Part shown: one piece after another, positions 24,292 through 37,049 of the stretch
Layout of the letters: each line of letters begins with the position of its first letter
Numbering within the stretch: the first letter of the stretch is position 1
Origin: Thermus caldilimi
GTDB lineage: Bacteria > Deinococcota > Deinococci > Deinococcales > Thermaceae
DNA length: 64,000 nt
Direction: 5' to 3'
NCBI RefSeq assembly: GCF_004684245.1
Contig: NZ_CP038452.1
Coordinates: 2,156,796-2,220,795, forward strand
The notes under the pieces: model-generated
The model's database searches: none
Told to the model about the DNA's origin: nothing
The model's input: the letters and a program-made list of their open reading frames with translations, nothing else
Position numbers and translations under genes: made by a program

Positions 24292-27052
24292 TTAGTCGGG
24301 ATTTGCCAGGTGGAAGCCCAGGGCCTCGGGGAGGGCCAGGGGAGTGGAGGGAAGGCGCCTTTGCAGCTCGGGGCAGAAGCGGCCCAAAGCCCGGCCCAGC
24401 TGGAAGCGGAAGGGCTTGGGGAGAAGGCTTTTCCTCATCTCCGAAAGCTTTTGCCAGGCGGCCTCCTTCTCCCCCAGGCCCAGCAGGGCCAGCACCTCCA
24501 CCGCCCGGGCCTGGGCTAAAAGGCCGGGGTCCTCCAGGGGAGGCAGGGCCACCACCTGGGCCAGGGCCTCCCCCAGGTTGCCCTCGCGGACCAGGGCTTC
24601 GGCGTAGCTCAGGCGGGCCTGGGCCCTGAGGTAGGGGTTTTCCACATCCAAAAGGGGCTTCAGGAGGGCCTTTCCCTCGGCGGGGGAAAGGAGGAGGGCC
24701 AGGAGGCTTGCGGTGTCCAGCCTTAGGGCGGTGTAGCGATCCGTGGCCTCCCAGGGGATTTGCTCCAGGAGGTCCTCGAGGAGACGCTGGGCCGTGGGGG
24801 CGTGAAGCCCCCCCAGGAAGGGGGCCCGGTAGGGCTGCCCTGCCTCCAAAAGGAGGTAGGTGGCCCCCAGGCGGAAGAGGGTGCGCAGATGGCGGTAGCG
24901 GGCTTCCTTGGGCCTCTCCTCCGTGGAGCGGAAGTAGGCCTCGGCGGGGACCAAAAGGTTTAGGGCGGCAAAGGGACGGCCGCGGGCCGCCTCGAGGATC
25001 CCGGCCTCGCTTTCCACCCGAGCCCGGGTGAAGGGGTCCTCCGCCTCGGAAAGGGCCTTCTCAATGGCCTTCCCTGCCTCCTCGTACAGGCCCAGGCGCC
25101 GGAGGAGGGTGGCGTAGCGGGCCCGCACCCGGGCCACCTCGTCCTTGGGGGCACCCCCCTCCTCCAGGGCCTTGAGGCCCTCCTCCATGCGCCCCTTGGC
25201 CTCCAGGCTTCCTAAGCGCATGAGGAGGTCCCCCATCTGGTAGCGGGCCCTCCCCAGGAGGAGGGGGTCATGGCCCACCCGGGAGAGGGCCTCTAGGGCC
25301 TCCCCATAGCGGCCCAGATCCTTGGCCACCAGGCCCCGCCACAGGTACACCCGGTCCTGCAGGAAGGGGGCCACGGGAAGCCCCTGCGCTTCCTCCACAA
25401 AGCGGGCCGCCTTCTCGTAATCCCCTTTCCAGCGCTCCACCGCCGCCATGACCAAAAGCCCCTCCGCCTGGGCGGTATCGTCCAGGAGCTTGAGGTCCTC
25501 CTTGGGGGGAGGAGTTCTTCCGCCTCCCGGTACAAGGCGGCGTCCGCCTTGGCCTCCGCCCCCTTGATGCGGGCCCAGGTGCGCAAGGAAGGGTTTTGCG
25601 CTTCTGAGAGCACCCTGAGGGCTTCCTCCGCCTCGGGGTGGGCGTACTGGCCCAAGACGGCCCGGTAGCGCACCACCACCGCCGCCAGGGCCTCGAGGTC
25701 CTGCCGGGGCCAGGCTTTGGCCTCCTCCCAAAGGCCGGGGAGGAGGGCTAGGCGGGCGGGATCTTCCTGGAGGAGAGCCAGGAGCACCCTGGTCTCCCCC
25801 GCCTTCCGGGCGTGGTAGAGCTTGCGGAAGAGGTTTTCCTTGGGAAAGAACTCCAGGGCGAGGCGGTGGAGTTCCTTGGGAGCCTCCTCGGGGAGAAGGC
25901 TTCGGAGGGAGGGGCGCACCAGGCCTTCCCCTACCCAGTCCAAAAGGGCCCGCTCGGCTTGGGAAAGCCTTTCCAGGGGCCTGCCCAGCGCCTTTTCCAG
26001 GAGTTCCAGGGGGAAGGCGGGGTCGGCTTCAGGGCTGAAGGCGGAGAGGGCCAGGACCAAGGGCCTCAAGGCGGGGTCGTCCTGGAGTGGGGTTTTGGGG
26101 TCGTGTTTGGCGGCTTCCAGGAGGACCAGGCGGGAAAGCTCCCCGAAGTTGCGCCCCGCCTGGTTCACCAGGGCCTCCAGCCTTTCCGGGGGCAGGTGGG
26201 GGAGCCTCTCCCGCACGAAGCGCCGGGCCTCCTCGCGGCTTGGGGGGAGAGGGGCTGGTAGGGCAGGGTGGGGGGCGGCTCGCTCAAAGCGGCCAGGTAG
26301 GGGATGCTGAGCCCCTTCAAAAAAGGCTCCAGCCAGGCGGCGAGGCCCTTGTGCGTGCCGTCCGGACCCCTTAAGGGAAGGCCCTCGATGGTTCCCTCCA
26401 CCTCGGCCCGGAGGAGGAGGGGGCGGCCTTCCCGGTTCAGGGCCTTGGCCAGGAGGGTGAGCGCCTCTCCTTCCAAGGCCCCCTGCAGGATGTAGGGCTG
26501 GGTGGGGGAAAGCTGGGCCAAAAGCGCCCGCACCTCCTCCGCCACCCCTAGGGCTTCCGCCAGGGGGATGAGGGCCTGGGCCAGCTCCCCTCCCAGGTTG
26601 AGGAGAAAGGGCTCCTTGCCCGGCAGGGCGGAGAGGGCCCGGGAGAGGGCGGAGAGGAGGACGCCCTTGCCTGTGGCGGGCCCCCCCACCACCACCATCC
26701 GGGGGCGTCCCCCGCTTTCCAGCTCTTTGAGGAAGCGGCGGAAGATGCGGCGCTTGTCCCGGCCCAGGGCTTTCCGGGCGCTCTCTAGGAAAAGCTCCGC
26801 CGGCGGGGGCGGGGGGGTGAGCCCCGCTTCCCGGTAAAGGTCGGCGATGACCCCGTAAAGGCGCTCCTTCTCCTCGGGGCTTCCCAGATCCTTGTAGAGG
26901 ATGTTGCGCACCGTGCCCGCACGCCCGCCCCGCTCGGCCATGAGGGCTTCCAGCCAGCGCAGCGAGCCCCGCTTGCCCCGGTGGTCCCGTCCCCGCAGGT
27001 GGGGCCGGAGGCCCTCCAGGTAGCGAAGCCAGGGTGTAGTGCCCTCAGACAT
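24292..27052 (-). pseudogene. large P-loop/TPR-like protein, two one-base frameshifts
   Basis: Three overlapping frames join into one product of about 920 aa. From ATG 27052: an N-terminal helical region (WLRYLEGLRPHLRGRDHRGKR), then a Walker A P-loop VVVGGPATGKGVLLSAL (about 122-138) and an AAA/STAND-like body. The frame shifts by one base at the G6 run 26242-26247 (QPLSP continuing as PSREEARRFVRERLPHL) and again at the G6 run 25504-25509 (EAEELLPP continuing as PKEDLKLLDDTAQ). The last 600 residues are helical, TPR-like repeats (ALYREAEELL, RYGEALEALSRVG, GLYEEAGKAIEKAL). Both shifts are cured by one extra C in the coding strand. It resembles STAND/BTAD-type regulators, but the family is not recognised. 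Confidence 0.65.
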
Positions 27053-27091
27053 ATGCACTACACTATATCGCTTTGGTGTGGGATATGTCTA
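27034..27091 (-). promoter_or_regulatory. promoter and start-site inverted repeat of the P-loop/TPR gene
   Basis: Minus-strand TAGACA (27091-27086), 18-bp spacer, TATAGT (27067-27062), giving a start of transcription close to the ATG at 27052, so the mRNA is probably leaderless. A perfect 9-bp inverted repeat GTGTAGTGC (27034-27042) / GCACTACAC (27055-27063) with a 12-nt spacer flanks the start codon and touches the -10 box, as expected of a repressor operator. Confidence 0.6.
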
Positions 27092-27117
27092 CATAGAAAA
27101 AGCGGGGCAAATGGAAA

Positions 27118-27142
27118 ACCGCCCCCGGTTTCCGGGGGCGGT
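27118..27142 (-). terminator. Rho-independent terminator of aceA
   Basis: Perfect 11-bp stem ACCGCCCCCGG / CCGGGGGCGGT with a 3-nt loop, followed on the minus strand by TTTT. It begins 12 nt after the aceA stop. Confidence 0.85.
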
Positions 27143-27154
27143 AGGGGAAGAGGC

Positions 27155-28471
27155 TCAGTGCACGGGTTCGTTGAACTGGGCCTCCTCGGTGGAGCCCTTG
27201 AGGGCCAGGGTGGAGGCCTCCCCTTGGGTAAGGGCCAGGACCACCTCGTCGAAGTAGCCCGCCCCCACCTCCCGCTGGTGCTTCACCGCGGTGAAGCCCT
27301 GGGCCTGGGCCAGGAACTCCTTCTCTTGGAGCTCCACGAAGGCGGGCATGCCCCGGGCCTTGTAGCCCTTGGCCAGCTCCCAGGTGTAGTAGTTGAGGGT
27401 GTGCCAGCCCGCCAGGGTGATGAACTGGAACTTGTACCCCATCGCCCCCAGCTCCCGGTTGAACTTGGCGATGGTTTCGTCGTCCAGGAACTTCTTCCAG
27501 TTGAAGGAGGGGGAGAGGTTGTAGGCGAGGAGCTTATCCGGGAACTCCCGCTTCACCGCCTCGGCGAACTTCTTGGCCTCCTCCAGGTCGGGCTTGGAGG
27601 TTTCCATCCAGATGACATCGGCGTAGGGGGCGTAGGCCAGGGCCCGGGCGATCCCCGCCTCAATCCCGTTCCGGACCCGGTAGAAGCCCTCGGGGGTGCG
27701 TTCCCCGGGCAGGATGAAGGGCCGATCCCGCTCGTCGATGTCGCTGGTGATGAGGGTGGCGGCCTCGGCATCCGTGCGGGCGATGATCACCGTGGGCACC
27801 CCCAGGATGTCCGCCGCCAGCCGGGCGGCCTGCAGGGTGCGGATGTGCTGGGCGGTGGGCACCAGAACCTTGCCCCCCAGGTGGCCGCACTTCTTCTCGG
27901 AGGCCAGCTGGTCCTCGTAGTGGATGCCGGCGGCCCCCGCCTCGATCATGGCCTTGGTGAGCTCAAAGACGTTCAGGGCTCCTCCGAAGCCCGCCTCGGC
28001 ATCGGCCACGATGGGCACGTACCAGTCCCGGGTCACCTTGCCCTCGGAGCGCTCGATCTGGTCGGCGCGCATCAGGGCGTTGTTGATGCGCTTCACGATC
28101 TGGGGCACGGAGTTGTAGGGGTAGAGGGACTGGTCGGGGTAGGTCTCGTAGGCCAGGTTGGCGTCGGCGGCCACCTGCCAGCCGGAGAGGTAGATGGCTT
28201 CCAGGCCGGCCCGCACCATCTCCACCGCCATGGCCCCGGTGTAGGCCCCGAAGGTGTGCACGTAGGGTCGCTCGTGCAGAAGCTGCCAGAGCTTCTCCGC
28301 TCCTCGCTTGGCCAAGGTGTGCTCCACCCTCACGCTGGGGCGAAGCCGGACCACGTCCTCAGGCCGGTAGTCCCGCTTCACTCCCTCCCACCGGGGGTTG
28401 GTGGCCCAATCCCGCCGAAGCTCCTCCGCCTCCTGCCGCATCTCTGGGGTCAGCACACTTAAGGGATCCAT
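27155..28471 (-). CDS. aceA: isocitrate lyase
   Basis: 438 aa. The signature [14 protein letters not shown] (catalytic Cys about 193), [21 protein letters not shown] and the C-terminal [38 protein letters not shown] are those of bacterial isocitrate lyase. It cleaves isocitrate to succinate and glyoxylate in the glyoxylate shunt, needed for growth on acetate or fatty acids. No malate synthase gene is in the window. It is monocistronic, with a strong terminator downstream. Confidence 0.96.
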   Translation of the reverse strand: MDPLSVLTPEMRQEAEELRRDWATNPRWEGVKRDYRPEDVVRLRPSVRVEHTLAKRGAEKLWQLLHERPYVHTFGAYTGAMAVEMVRAGLEAIYLSGWQVAADANLAYETYPDQSLYPYNSVPQIVKRINNALMRADQIERSEGKVTRDWYVPIVADAEAGFGGALNVFELTKAMIEAGAAGIHYEDQLASEKKCGHLGGKVLVPTAQHIRTLQAARLAADILGVPTVIIARTDAEAATLITSDIDERDRPFILPGERTPEGFYRVRNGIEAGIARALAYAPYADVIWMETSKPDLEEAKKFAEAVKREFPDKLLAYNLSPSFNWKKFLDDETIAKFNRELGAMGYKFQFITLAGWHTLNYYTWELAKGYKARGMPAFVELQEKEFLAQAQGFTAVKHQREVGAGYFDEVVLALTQGEASTLALKGSTEEAQFNEPVH

Positions 28472-28511
28472 CCCTCACCTCCCAAGCCCAGTCTGGAGCC
28501 AGGAGGGATTA

Positions 28512-28577
28512 CAGTGTAGGGTGTAAGGCAAGGGGCTTAACACCCCTTGCCGGTGTGTTCCTCCCCTAACTACACTG
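28512..28577. promoter_or_regulatory. aceA upstream region: hairpin nested in an 8-bp inverted repeat
   Basis: GGCAAGGGG / CCCCTTGCC (28527-28535 and 28543-28551, 9 bp, 7-nt loop) lies between the stop of the CoA-disulfide reductase gene and aceA and probably ends the former transcript. It is enclosed by a wider inverted repeat CAGTGTAG (28512-28519) / CTACACTG (28570-28577), which may be an operator for aceA. The GTGTAG core also occurs in the repeat at 27034-27042. Confidence 0.45.
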
Positions 28578-28579
28578 CT

Positions 28580-29911
28580 TCACTTCACCTGCTGGGCGGC
28601 GATGAGGAGGGGGTCCCAGACGGGGCTGTAGGGTGGGGCGTAGGCCAGATCCAGGCTCAGGAGGTCCTCCACCGTGCCCCCCTGGTGCAGGAGGGCGGCC
28701 AGGGCGTCAATGCGCAAGGCCCCGTGCCCATGGGCCACCACCGCTCCGCCCAGGAGCCTTCCCGTCCCTTCCTCGTAGACCATCTCCACCCAGAGGGGCT
28801 GGCTTCCCGGGTAGTAGTGGGCCCCGTCCCGGCTTTGGATGAAGACCTTCCTGGCCTGGAAGCCCTCCCTTAAGGCCGCTTCCTGGGAAAGCCCGGTGGT
28901 GGCCACCGCCAGACCGAAGGCCTTGAAGATGGCGGTGCCCACCACTCCGGAGAAGCGGGCCTCCTTCCCAGCGATAACGCTTCCGGCGGTGCGGCCGTGC
29001 TTGTTGGCCACGTCCCCCAGGGGAAGCCAGTAGGGGCGCTTCAGCACCTGGTGGAAGCTTTCCGCCACATCCCCGGCGGCATAGACTCCTTCCAGGTTGG
29101 TATGCATCCTCTCATCGGTGGCGATGGCCCCTGTGGGGCCTAGGGCTACCCCCATGGCCTGGGCCAAAGGGGTGTTGGGCTTGATCCCCGTGGCCACCAG
29201 CACCAGGTCGGCAGGCACCACGCCTTCCGAGGTCTCCACCGCCTCCACCCGGCCCTGGCCCCTTAGGGCCTTTACCTCCACCCCGGTCCAGACCTCCACC
29301 CCGTGCCGCTCCAGCTCCTCCTTAAGGAGGTTCCCCACCTCCTGGTCCCAGTGGGGTAGGGGACGGTCCTTGAGTTCCAGGAGGGTCACCTCCAGGCTCC
29401 GTTTGCGGAAGGCCTCGGCCACCTCGAGGCCGATGTACCCGGCCCCCAGGATGGCGGCCCTTTGGGCTCCTTCCAGGGCCTTGAGGAGGCTTTCCCCATC
29501 CTCCATGCTCCTTAAGGTGTAAACCCCTTCCTGCTCCGTGCCCGGGATGGGGGGAAGGCTCGGCCTGGCCCCCGTGGCCAAGACCAGGTAGTCGTACCGG
29601 TCCTGGAGGGTGCGTCGCTCTCGGTGGTCAAAGATGGTAAGGGTCCTGAGCTCCGGGTCCACGTCCACCACCTCGTGGTGGGTGCGGATCTGGATGCCTT
29701 GCTTGTGAAATTCCTCCGGGGTCCGGGCCACCAGCTTTTCCAGACGGGGGATCTCCCCGGAAAGCACGTAGGGCAGGCCGCAGGCCCCATAGGAGACCCA
29801 GCCCGATTTCTCGTAGACCACCACCTCGAGGTCCGGGTTTTCCCGCTTGGCCTTGGCGGCGGCAGAGGCCCCCCCCGCCACGCCACCCACAACCACCATG
29901 CGCTTGCCCAT
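28580..29911 (-). CDS. CoA-disulfide reductase (pyridine nucleotide-disulfide oxidoreductase)
   Basis: 443 aa flavoprotein. FAD-binding GGVAGGASAAAKAKRENPD (9-27), the single active-site Cys44 in WVSYGACGLPYVLSG, the NAD(P)H-binding GAGYIGLEVAEAFRKR (about 155) and the second FAD motif YAAGDVAES. A lone redox Cys in SYxxCGxPY, not a CxxxxC pair, marks the CoA-disulfide reductase / NADH oxidase / persulfide reductase group. It probably keeps CoA reduced or handles CoA persulfide. A CAAAAT box 7 nt before the ATG suggests a leaderless mRNA. Confidence 0.9.
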   Translation of the reverse strand: MGKRMVVVGGVAGGASAAAKAKRENPDLEVVVYEKSGWVSYGACGLPYVLSGEIPRLEKLVARTPEEFHKQGIQIRTHHEVVDVDPELRTLTIFDHRERRTLQDRYDYLVLATGARPSLPPIPGTEQEGVYTLRSMEDGESLLKALEGAQRAAILGAGYIGLEVAEAFRKRSLEVTLLELKDRPLPHWDQEVGNLLKEELERHGVEVWTGVEVKALRGQGRVEAVETSEGVVPADLVLVATGIKPNTPLAQAMGVALGPTGAIATDERMHTNLEGVYAAGDVAESFHQVLKRPYWLPLGDVANKHGRTAGSVIAGKEARFSGVVGTAIFKAFGLAVATTGLSQEAALREGFQARKVFIQSRDGAHYYPGSQPLWVEMVYEEGTGRLLGGAVVAHGHGALRIDALAALLHQGGTVEDLLSLDLAYAPPYSPVWDPLLIAAQQVK

Positions 29912-29967
29912 GGGGGGTATTTTGCCACAGGTAGGGTGGGCAGGATGTCCCGGGGGAAGGGCAGGGG

Positions 29968-30648
29968 CTACCGCGAGGCCTTAGGTATCTCCTGCCGCAC
30001 CAACCGGCCGCCTTTGAGGTACAGGATCCGCTCCGCCCGGCTGGCCAACTCCAGGTCGTGGGTGACGAGGATTAAGGTCCGCTCCCGTCCCGCCTCAAAG
30101 AGGAGGGAGGCCACCTGCTCCCGGGACTCCGCGTCCAGGTTGCCCGTGGGCTCGTCGGCGAAGAGTACGGGCGGGTTTAGGGCCAGGGCCCGGGCCAGGG
30201 CCACCCGTTGTTGTTCCCCGCCGGAAAGGCGGCTGGGCAGGTGGTGGGCCCTTGCCAGAAGCCCTACCCGTTCCAGGAGCCCCAAGGCCCTTTCCTTGCG
30301 GGCTTTGGGGGGAAGGCCTGCCAGGAGGAGGGGGAAGGCCACGTTTTCCCAGGCGGTAAGGGTGGGGATCAGGTTCCACTGCTGGAAGACGAAGCCCATG
30401 TGCCTGAGGCGCACCTCCGCCCGCGCGTCTTCGGAGAGGCGGTGGAGAGGGGTTTCCTCCATGTAGACCCCGCCCTCCGTGGGCAGGTCAAAGCCCGCCA
30501 GGAGGTTTAGCAGGGTGGTTTTGCCGCTGCCCGAGGGACCCACCACCGCGGTGGCCCCGGGGGGAAAGGCGTAGGTGAACCCCTCGAGGGCCACCACTTC
30601 CCTATCCCCTTGGCGGTAGCGCTTGGCAAGGTTTTCCGCTCTCAGCAT
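29968..30648 (-). CDS. ABC transporter ATP-binding protein (MacB/LolD type)
   Basis: 226 aa from ATG 30648; GTG 30654 is also possible. Walker [18 protein letters not shown] (about 37-53), Q-loop [17 protein letters not shown], signature [17 protein letters not shown], Walker [14 protein letters not shown] and switch His VTHDLE. The sequence after the Q-loop is typical of the MacB/LolD/FtsE group, which pairs with FtsX-like permeases for export or lipoprotein release rather than uptake. It follows the permease gene by 9 nt. Confidence 0.93.
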   Translation of the reverse strand: MLRAENLAKRYRQGDREVVALEGFTYAFPPGATAVVGPSGSGKTTLLNLLAGFDLPTEGGVYMEETPLHRLSEDARAEVRLRHMGFVFQQWNLIPTLTAWENVAFPLLLAGLPPKARKERALGLLERVGLLARAHHLPSRLSGGEQQRVALARALALNPPVLFADEPTGNLDAESREQVASLLFEAGRERTLILVTHDLELASRAERILYLKGGRLVRQEIPKASR

Positions 30649-30657
30649 GGACACCCC

Positions 30658-31800
30658 CTACACCCGCCCCAGGGCTTCCACCACCGGGATACGGCTGGCG
30701 TGGTGGGCGGGAAGGAGGCCGGCGAAAAGCCCTAGGCTCAGGGCCACCAAGAGGGAGAACAGGGCAAGCCTAGGGGTGACCGCAGAGAGGGCCAGGCCCA
30801 CCTGGTCCAGGGTGTAGAGGTTGATGGCGTAGGACACCGCCCCGCCCAGGGCCAGGCCTCCCAGGCCGCCCAGGAGGGCCAGCAAGAGGGCCTCGAGGAC
30901 CACCAGCCGGAAGATGAAGCCCCGCTTGGCCCCAAGGGCCCGCATCACCCCGAACTCCCGCGTGCGCTCGTACACGGACATCATCACCGTGTTGGCCACC
31001 AGAAGCCCCCCCACGATGAGGGCCACCAGGCTGATGCCGAAGCGCACCAGGTCGCTGATGCGCAAGGCCCTTTCCGCAAAGCGCATCACGTCCCCCGTGG
31101 TCTGGGCCTTGAGACCGGGGACCGCCTTTTCCAGTTCCCTGGCTACCTCCTCGGCCTTTTGGCCGGGGTTGAGGGCCACCAGGACGGCGCTGTAGTTCTC
31201 CGTACCCAGCACCGCCTGCAGGGCGGAGAGCGGCACGAAGATCAGGTTGTCCGCCAGCCCCCCGCTTTCCTCCAGGACGCCTTCCACCTCGAGGGTGACC
31301 TTGGGGGAGAGGCGCAGGGGGTTACCCAAGGCCAGCTGGCTCCGCTTGGCCACCTTCCCGCCCACCACCGCCCCCTTTGGGGTGGGTACCAGGCGGCCTT
31401 CCTTGGCCTTCACCCCAGGGTAGAGGAGGTCCGGCCCCACCCCTTGGGGCAGGCCCTGGAAGAAGAAGGAGGTCTGGGGGTCAAACCCGCCCCGGCTTAG
31501 GAAGAGGGTGGGCACCAAGGCCCTTACCCCTAAGGCCCGGCCCGCTTCCTCCAGGGCTTGGAGCTGCGCAGGGGTGATCTCCGGGTAGGCCCCGAAACCC
31601 AGGCCCTCCGTGCCCTCAGGTACCACCTGGATGGCAGGGCCCACCCGGGAAAGCTCTTGGAATAAAGAGCGCCTTAAACCCTCCCCGAAGGAGAGGAAGA
31701 GAACCATGCTGCTGGTGGCGATGAGGACTCCAAGGAAGGTGAGGAGGCTCCGCACCGGGCGGGCTAAGAGGTTGCGTAGGACCAGGTGGAAGATCTCCAC
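30658..31800 (-). CDS. ABC transporter permease (MacB/FtsX family)
   Basis: About 380 aa from GTG 31800 (an in-frame GTG at 31860 would add 20 polar residues; the nearer start places the first membrane helix in the usual position). Topology is that of the FtsX/MacB group: helix 1 ([21 protein letters not shown]), a long periplasmic domain (about 60-270) and three C-terminal helices, ending [15 protein letters not shown]. The C-terminal PxxAL motif is typical. With the downstream ATPase it likely forms an exporter or mechanotransmission complex; no periplasmic MacA partner is present. Confidence 0.88.
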   Translation of the reverse strand: MEIFHLVLRNLLARPVRSLLTFLGVLIATSSMVLFLSFGEGLRRSLFQELSRVGPAIQVVPEGTEGLGFGAYPEITPAQLQALEEAGRALGVRALVPTLFLSRGGFDPQTSFFFQGLPQGVGPDLLYPGVKAKEGRLVPTPKGAVVGGKVAKRSQLALGNPLRLSPKVTLEVEGVLEESGGLADNLIFVPLSALQAVLGTENYSAVLVALNPGQKAEEVARELEKAVPGLKAQTTGDVMRFAERALRISDLVRFGISLVALIVGGLLVANTVMMSVYERTREFGVMRALGAKRGFIFRLVVLEALLLALLGGLGGLALGGAVSYAINLYTLDQVGLALSAVTPRLALFSLLVALSLGLFAGLLPAHHASRIPVVEALGRV

Positions 31801-31956
31801 GAGCCCAAGCTTACCCTTTGGGTACCGCTTGGGTGTGGGGGAGGCCACAGGTGAAGCCACTCCTCCGGGCGCAGTCCGGTGGGGAAGCTGGCAACGGCAT
31901 ACCCCACTTCCCCTGGCCCAAGGAGGCCAAGAGAAGAGGGGCTTCCGCTTGGGGCA

Positions 31957-32232
31957 CTAGAGGAGCCGTTCCACGAAGCGGGTTTCGATCTCTTCGATGA
32001 ATACCCTAGGGTCCACCTTCTTCCTTTCCGGGTGCTCGTAGTAGGCCTTCTCCGCTTCGGCGAAGTTCTCGTGCCCCACGAACCAGAGGAAATCCCGGTC
32101 CGAGAGCCAGTAGGCCCCGAGCACCTCAAAGCCCGTGATGCGGCGCAAAGGGACGATAGCCTCTAGGAACACCTTTTGAAAGGCTTCCCTTGCACCTTCC
32201 TTAAGCCGGTAACGGCGCATCTGGACGGTCAT
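31957..32232 (-). CDS. NIPSNAP-family protein
   Basis: 91 aa, one ferredoxin-like alpha/beta domain: VQMRRYRLKEGAREAFQKVFLEAIVPLRRITGFEVLGAYWLSDRDFLWFVGHENFAEAEKAYYEHPERKKV. NIPSNAP and related dimeric alpha/beta barrel proteins have varied or unknown functions. It diverges from alaS with only 30 bp between start codons; minus-strand TAGACT (32244-32239) lies 6 nt before its ATG, a leaderless arrangement. Confidence 0.87.
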   Translation of the reverse strand: MTVQMRRYRLKEGAREAFQKVFLEAIVPLRRITGFEVLGAYWLSDRDFLWFVGHENFAEAEKAYYEHPERKKVDPRVFIEEIETRFVERLL

Positions 32233-32249
32233 GAGTTCAGTCTACCGCC

Positions 32250-32255
32250 TATAAT
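32250..32255 (+). promoter_or_regulatory. alaS -10 box (leaderless)
   Basis: A consensus TATAAT lies 7 nt before the alaS ATG at 32263, so transcription should start at or next to the start codon. No SD sequence is present. It overlaps the divergent promoter of the NIPSNAP gene. No convincing -35 box was seen. Confidence 0.7.
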
Positions 32256-32262
32256 CAAAAGC

Positions 32263-34901
<2,639 letters not shown>

Positions 34902-34911
<10 letters not shown>

Positions 34912-34935
34912 GGGAGGCCCCTGGCCTCGCCAGGG
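34902..34935 (+). terminator. hairpins at the alaS 3' end
   Basis: CCTCCC-TTGA-GGGAGG (34902-34917) spans the stop codon and is followed by CCCTGGC-CTC-GCCAGGG (34919-34935). Two consecutive GC-rich hairpins without a clear U-run. Confidence 0.45.
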
Positions 34936-34974
34936 CGTCTGGCGGGGGACACCCTCCCCCGGTAAAATGAGCCC

Positions 34975-35664
34975 ATGGCCATGTTGCTGAGCTTGGTGGC
35001 GGTGGCCCTTTCCTGGGCCCTTTTCGGTCTTACCTTGGGGCGGTACCGGGGGCGCCCTTCCCTTCACAACGCTCTCTACTCCCTGGGCCTCCTTCTCTTT
35101 GCCCTGGCGGTTTCCGCCGAGTTTCTGTCCAAGCTTCTGGGTGCCTGGAATCCCTTCCTCTATCGGCTTTGGTACCTCACCGGGGCCATGCACGGGGTCA
35201 CCTTTTTGGGACTGGGAAGTCTGGCCCTTCTGAACCCTAAGGCGGCCCGGGGGCTTCTTTGGGTGCTCCTGCCCTTTATCCTCTATGGGTTTTATCTGGT
35301 GGCCTCAGCGCCTTTGGACTTCTCTCAGCTTCCTGCGCCCTACGCTCCCTCGGGCAAGGCCTTCCCCGAGCCGAGCCTCGCTTCGCCCAGGCTTTGGACC
35401 ATTCCCTTTAACCTCCTGGGCACGGCGCTGATGGCTGGGGTGGCCCTCTACACCACCCTCCTCTTCTGGCGGAAGAACCCCTTGCGGGCCCAGGGCACGG
35501 CCCTCATCTTCCTGGCGGCCCTGGTGTTGGCCTCCACCAGCACCCTAAACCGCTTTGGGGTGGTGGGCCTTGAGGAGGCGGGAAGGGCCGTTGGAGTTGC
35601 CCTGCTCTACCTGGGGGTAGTCCTGGCGGACCGCAGCGTGCAGTATGCGTCTGGGCGCGCTTGA
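34975..35664 (+). CDS. multi-pass membrane protein, hypothetical
   Basis: 229 aa with about six or seven hydrophobic helices (for example [77 protein letters not shown]). No known family recognised; the general look is that of small Thermus sensory or histidine-kinase-like 7-helix membrane domains without an output domain. A TAAAAT box (34963-34968) lies 6 nt before the ATG, so the mRNA is probably leaderless. Its 3' end overlaps ruvX by 20 nt. Confidence 0.75.
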   Translation: MAMLLSLVAVALSWALFGLTLGRYRGRPSLHNALYSLGLLLFALAVSAEFLSKLLGAWNPFLYRLWYLTGAMHGVTFLGLGSLALLNPKAARGLLWVLLPFILYGFYLVASAPLDFSQLPAPYAPSGKAFPEPSLASPRLWTIPFNLLGTALMAGVALYTTLLFWRKNPLRAQGTALIFLAALVLASTSTLNRFGVVGLEEAGRAVGVALLYLGVVLADRSVQYASGRA

Positions 35665-36052
35665 CGTGGGAGAGGCCAGGATCGGCCTGGCGGTGGGGGA
35701 GGAGGGAAGCCCCTTCGCTTTCGGCCGGGGTTATCTGGTGCGGAAGAGCCTAGAGGAGGACGTGGCCGCCCTCCTGGACTTCGTGCGCCGGGAGGGGTTA
35801 GGGAAGCTTCTGGTGGGCCTTCCCTTGCGCACCGACCTCAAGGAAAGCGCCCAGGCCCAGAGGGTCCTGCCCCTGGTGGAGGCGCTTAGGGCCAAGGGAG
35901 TGGAGGTGGAGCTCCTAGACGAGCGCTACACCACCCAGGCGGCGGCCCGGCGCCTGAAACACGCCCCCAAACGGGTCCGCCGGGAGAAGGGCCGGCTGGA
36001 CGAAATGAGCGCGGTGATCCTGTTGGAGGGCTACCTTGCGGGAAGGCTCTAG
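35645..36052 (+). CDS. ruvX: Holliday junction resolvase-like RuvX/YqgF
   Basis: 135 aa, RNase H-like fold. [19 protein letters not shown] contains the first acidic residue; [23 protein letters not shown] and [17 protein letters not shown] and [20 protein letters not shown] supply the remaining family motifs. YqgF proteins process 16S rRNA 5' ends and can cleave Holliday junctions. It overlaps the upstream membrane protein gene and mltG, so the three are translated together. Confidence 0.94.
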   Translation: MRLGALDVGEARIGLAVGEEGSPFAFGRGYLVRKSLEEDVAALLDFVRREGLGKLLVGLPLRTDLKESAQAQRVLPLVEALRAKGVEVELLDERYTTQAAARRLKHAPKRVRREKGRLDEMSAVILLEGYLAGRL

Positions 36053-37049
36053 GCGCTGGCTCTGGCGGGGGGTGGTGGCCCTTTTCGTCACCTTCGCCCT
36101 TCTGCTCTTCTACGCCCTCTGGCTTTTGGGCCCCACGGGGAAGGAGGCCACGGTGCGCATTCCCCGGGGGGCCACGGGTCAGGAGGTAGCCAGGATCCTG
36201 GAGGAGGCCGGGCTTTTGCGCTCTGGTTACCTCTTTTCCGCCTATCTGCGTTTCTCCGGCAGGGCCAAGAGGCTGGTTCCTGGGGTCTATCGCCTAAAGG
36301 GGGACGGGGCCTTCCGCCTGGCTAGGGCCCTTACCGGAGGAGAGAAGCCCCTCACGGTCACCCTCACCTTCCCCGAAGGGGAAAGGGCGGTGGACTACGC
36401 CAAAAGGCTTTCCCAGGCGGGCCTGGATGGGGAGGGTTTTTTAAGGATTGTCCAGGAGCCTGGTGCCCTGCGCCCCCCGTACGTGGAGGGCAGGTCCCTG
36501 GAGGGCTACCTCTTCCCCGCCACCTACACCTTTGACCTCCTGGTTGCCCCCGAGGAGGTGGTGCGGGCCCTCCTGGGCCGCTTTGAGGCCGAGCTCACCC
36601 CCCCGGTGAGGCGCCTTTTGGAGGAGCGGGGGCTTTCCGTCCACGCCTGGGTGACCCTGGCCTCCATCGTCCAGGCGGAGGCAGGAAGCCAGAAGGAGAT
36701 GCCCTACATCGCCGGGGTTTTCCTGAACCGCCTGGAAAGGGGCATGCCCCTCCAGGCCGACCCCACGGTGGCCTACGCCTTGGGCAAGCGCCTGCCTGAG
36801 CTTTCCCGCAAGGCGGGGGACTTCGGGGTAGACTCCCCCTACAACACCTACCGCTACGGGGGACTCCCCCCAGGCCCCATCGGCAACCCTGGGCGGGCGG
36901 CCCTTTTCGCTGTGCTTCATCCCGTGCGCACCGACCCCAAGGGACGCCCCTACCTTTACTTTTTCCACGCCAAGGGGCAGCTTTTTCTCAACACCTCTTT
37001 CGAGGCCCACCTCGAGGACCTCCGCCTGCACCGCTATTCCTCCCCGTGA
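36036..37049 (+). CDS. mltG: endolytic murein transglycosylase MltG
   Basis: 337 aa from TTG 36036, overlapping the ruvX stop. One N-terminal membrane helix ([19 protein letters not shown]), a LysM-like domain ([22 protein letters not shown]) and the catalytic YceG domain: [57 protein letters not shown] with the catalytic Glu, and [20 protein letters not shown]. It cuts nascent glycan strands in the periplasm and sets their length. Its 3' end overlaps the convergent permease gene by 16 nt. Confidence 0.95.
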   Translation: MREGSRRWLWRGVVALFVTFALLLFYALWLLGPTGKEATVRIPRGATGQEVARILEEAGLLRSGYLFSAYLRFSGRAKRLVPGVYRLKGDGAFRLARALTGGEKPLTVTLTFPEGERAVDYAKRLSQAGLDGEGFLRIVQEPGALRPPYVEGRSLEGYLFPATYTFDLLVAPEEVVRALLGRFEAELTPPVRRLLEERGLSVHAWVTLASIVQAEAGSQKEMPYIAGVFLNRLERGMPLQADPTVAYALGKRLPELSRKAGDFGVDSPYNTYRYGGLPPGPIGNPGRAALFAVLHPVRTDPKGRPYLYFFHAKGQLFLNTSFEAHLEDLRLHRYSSP

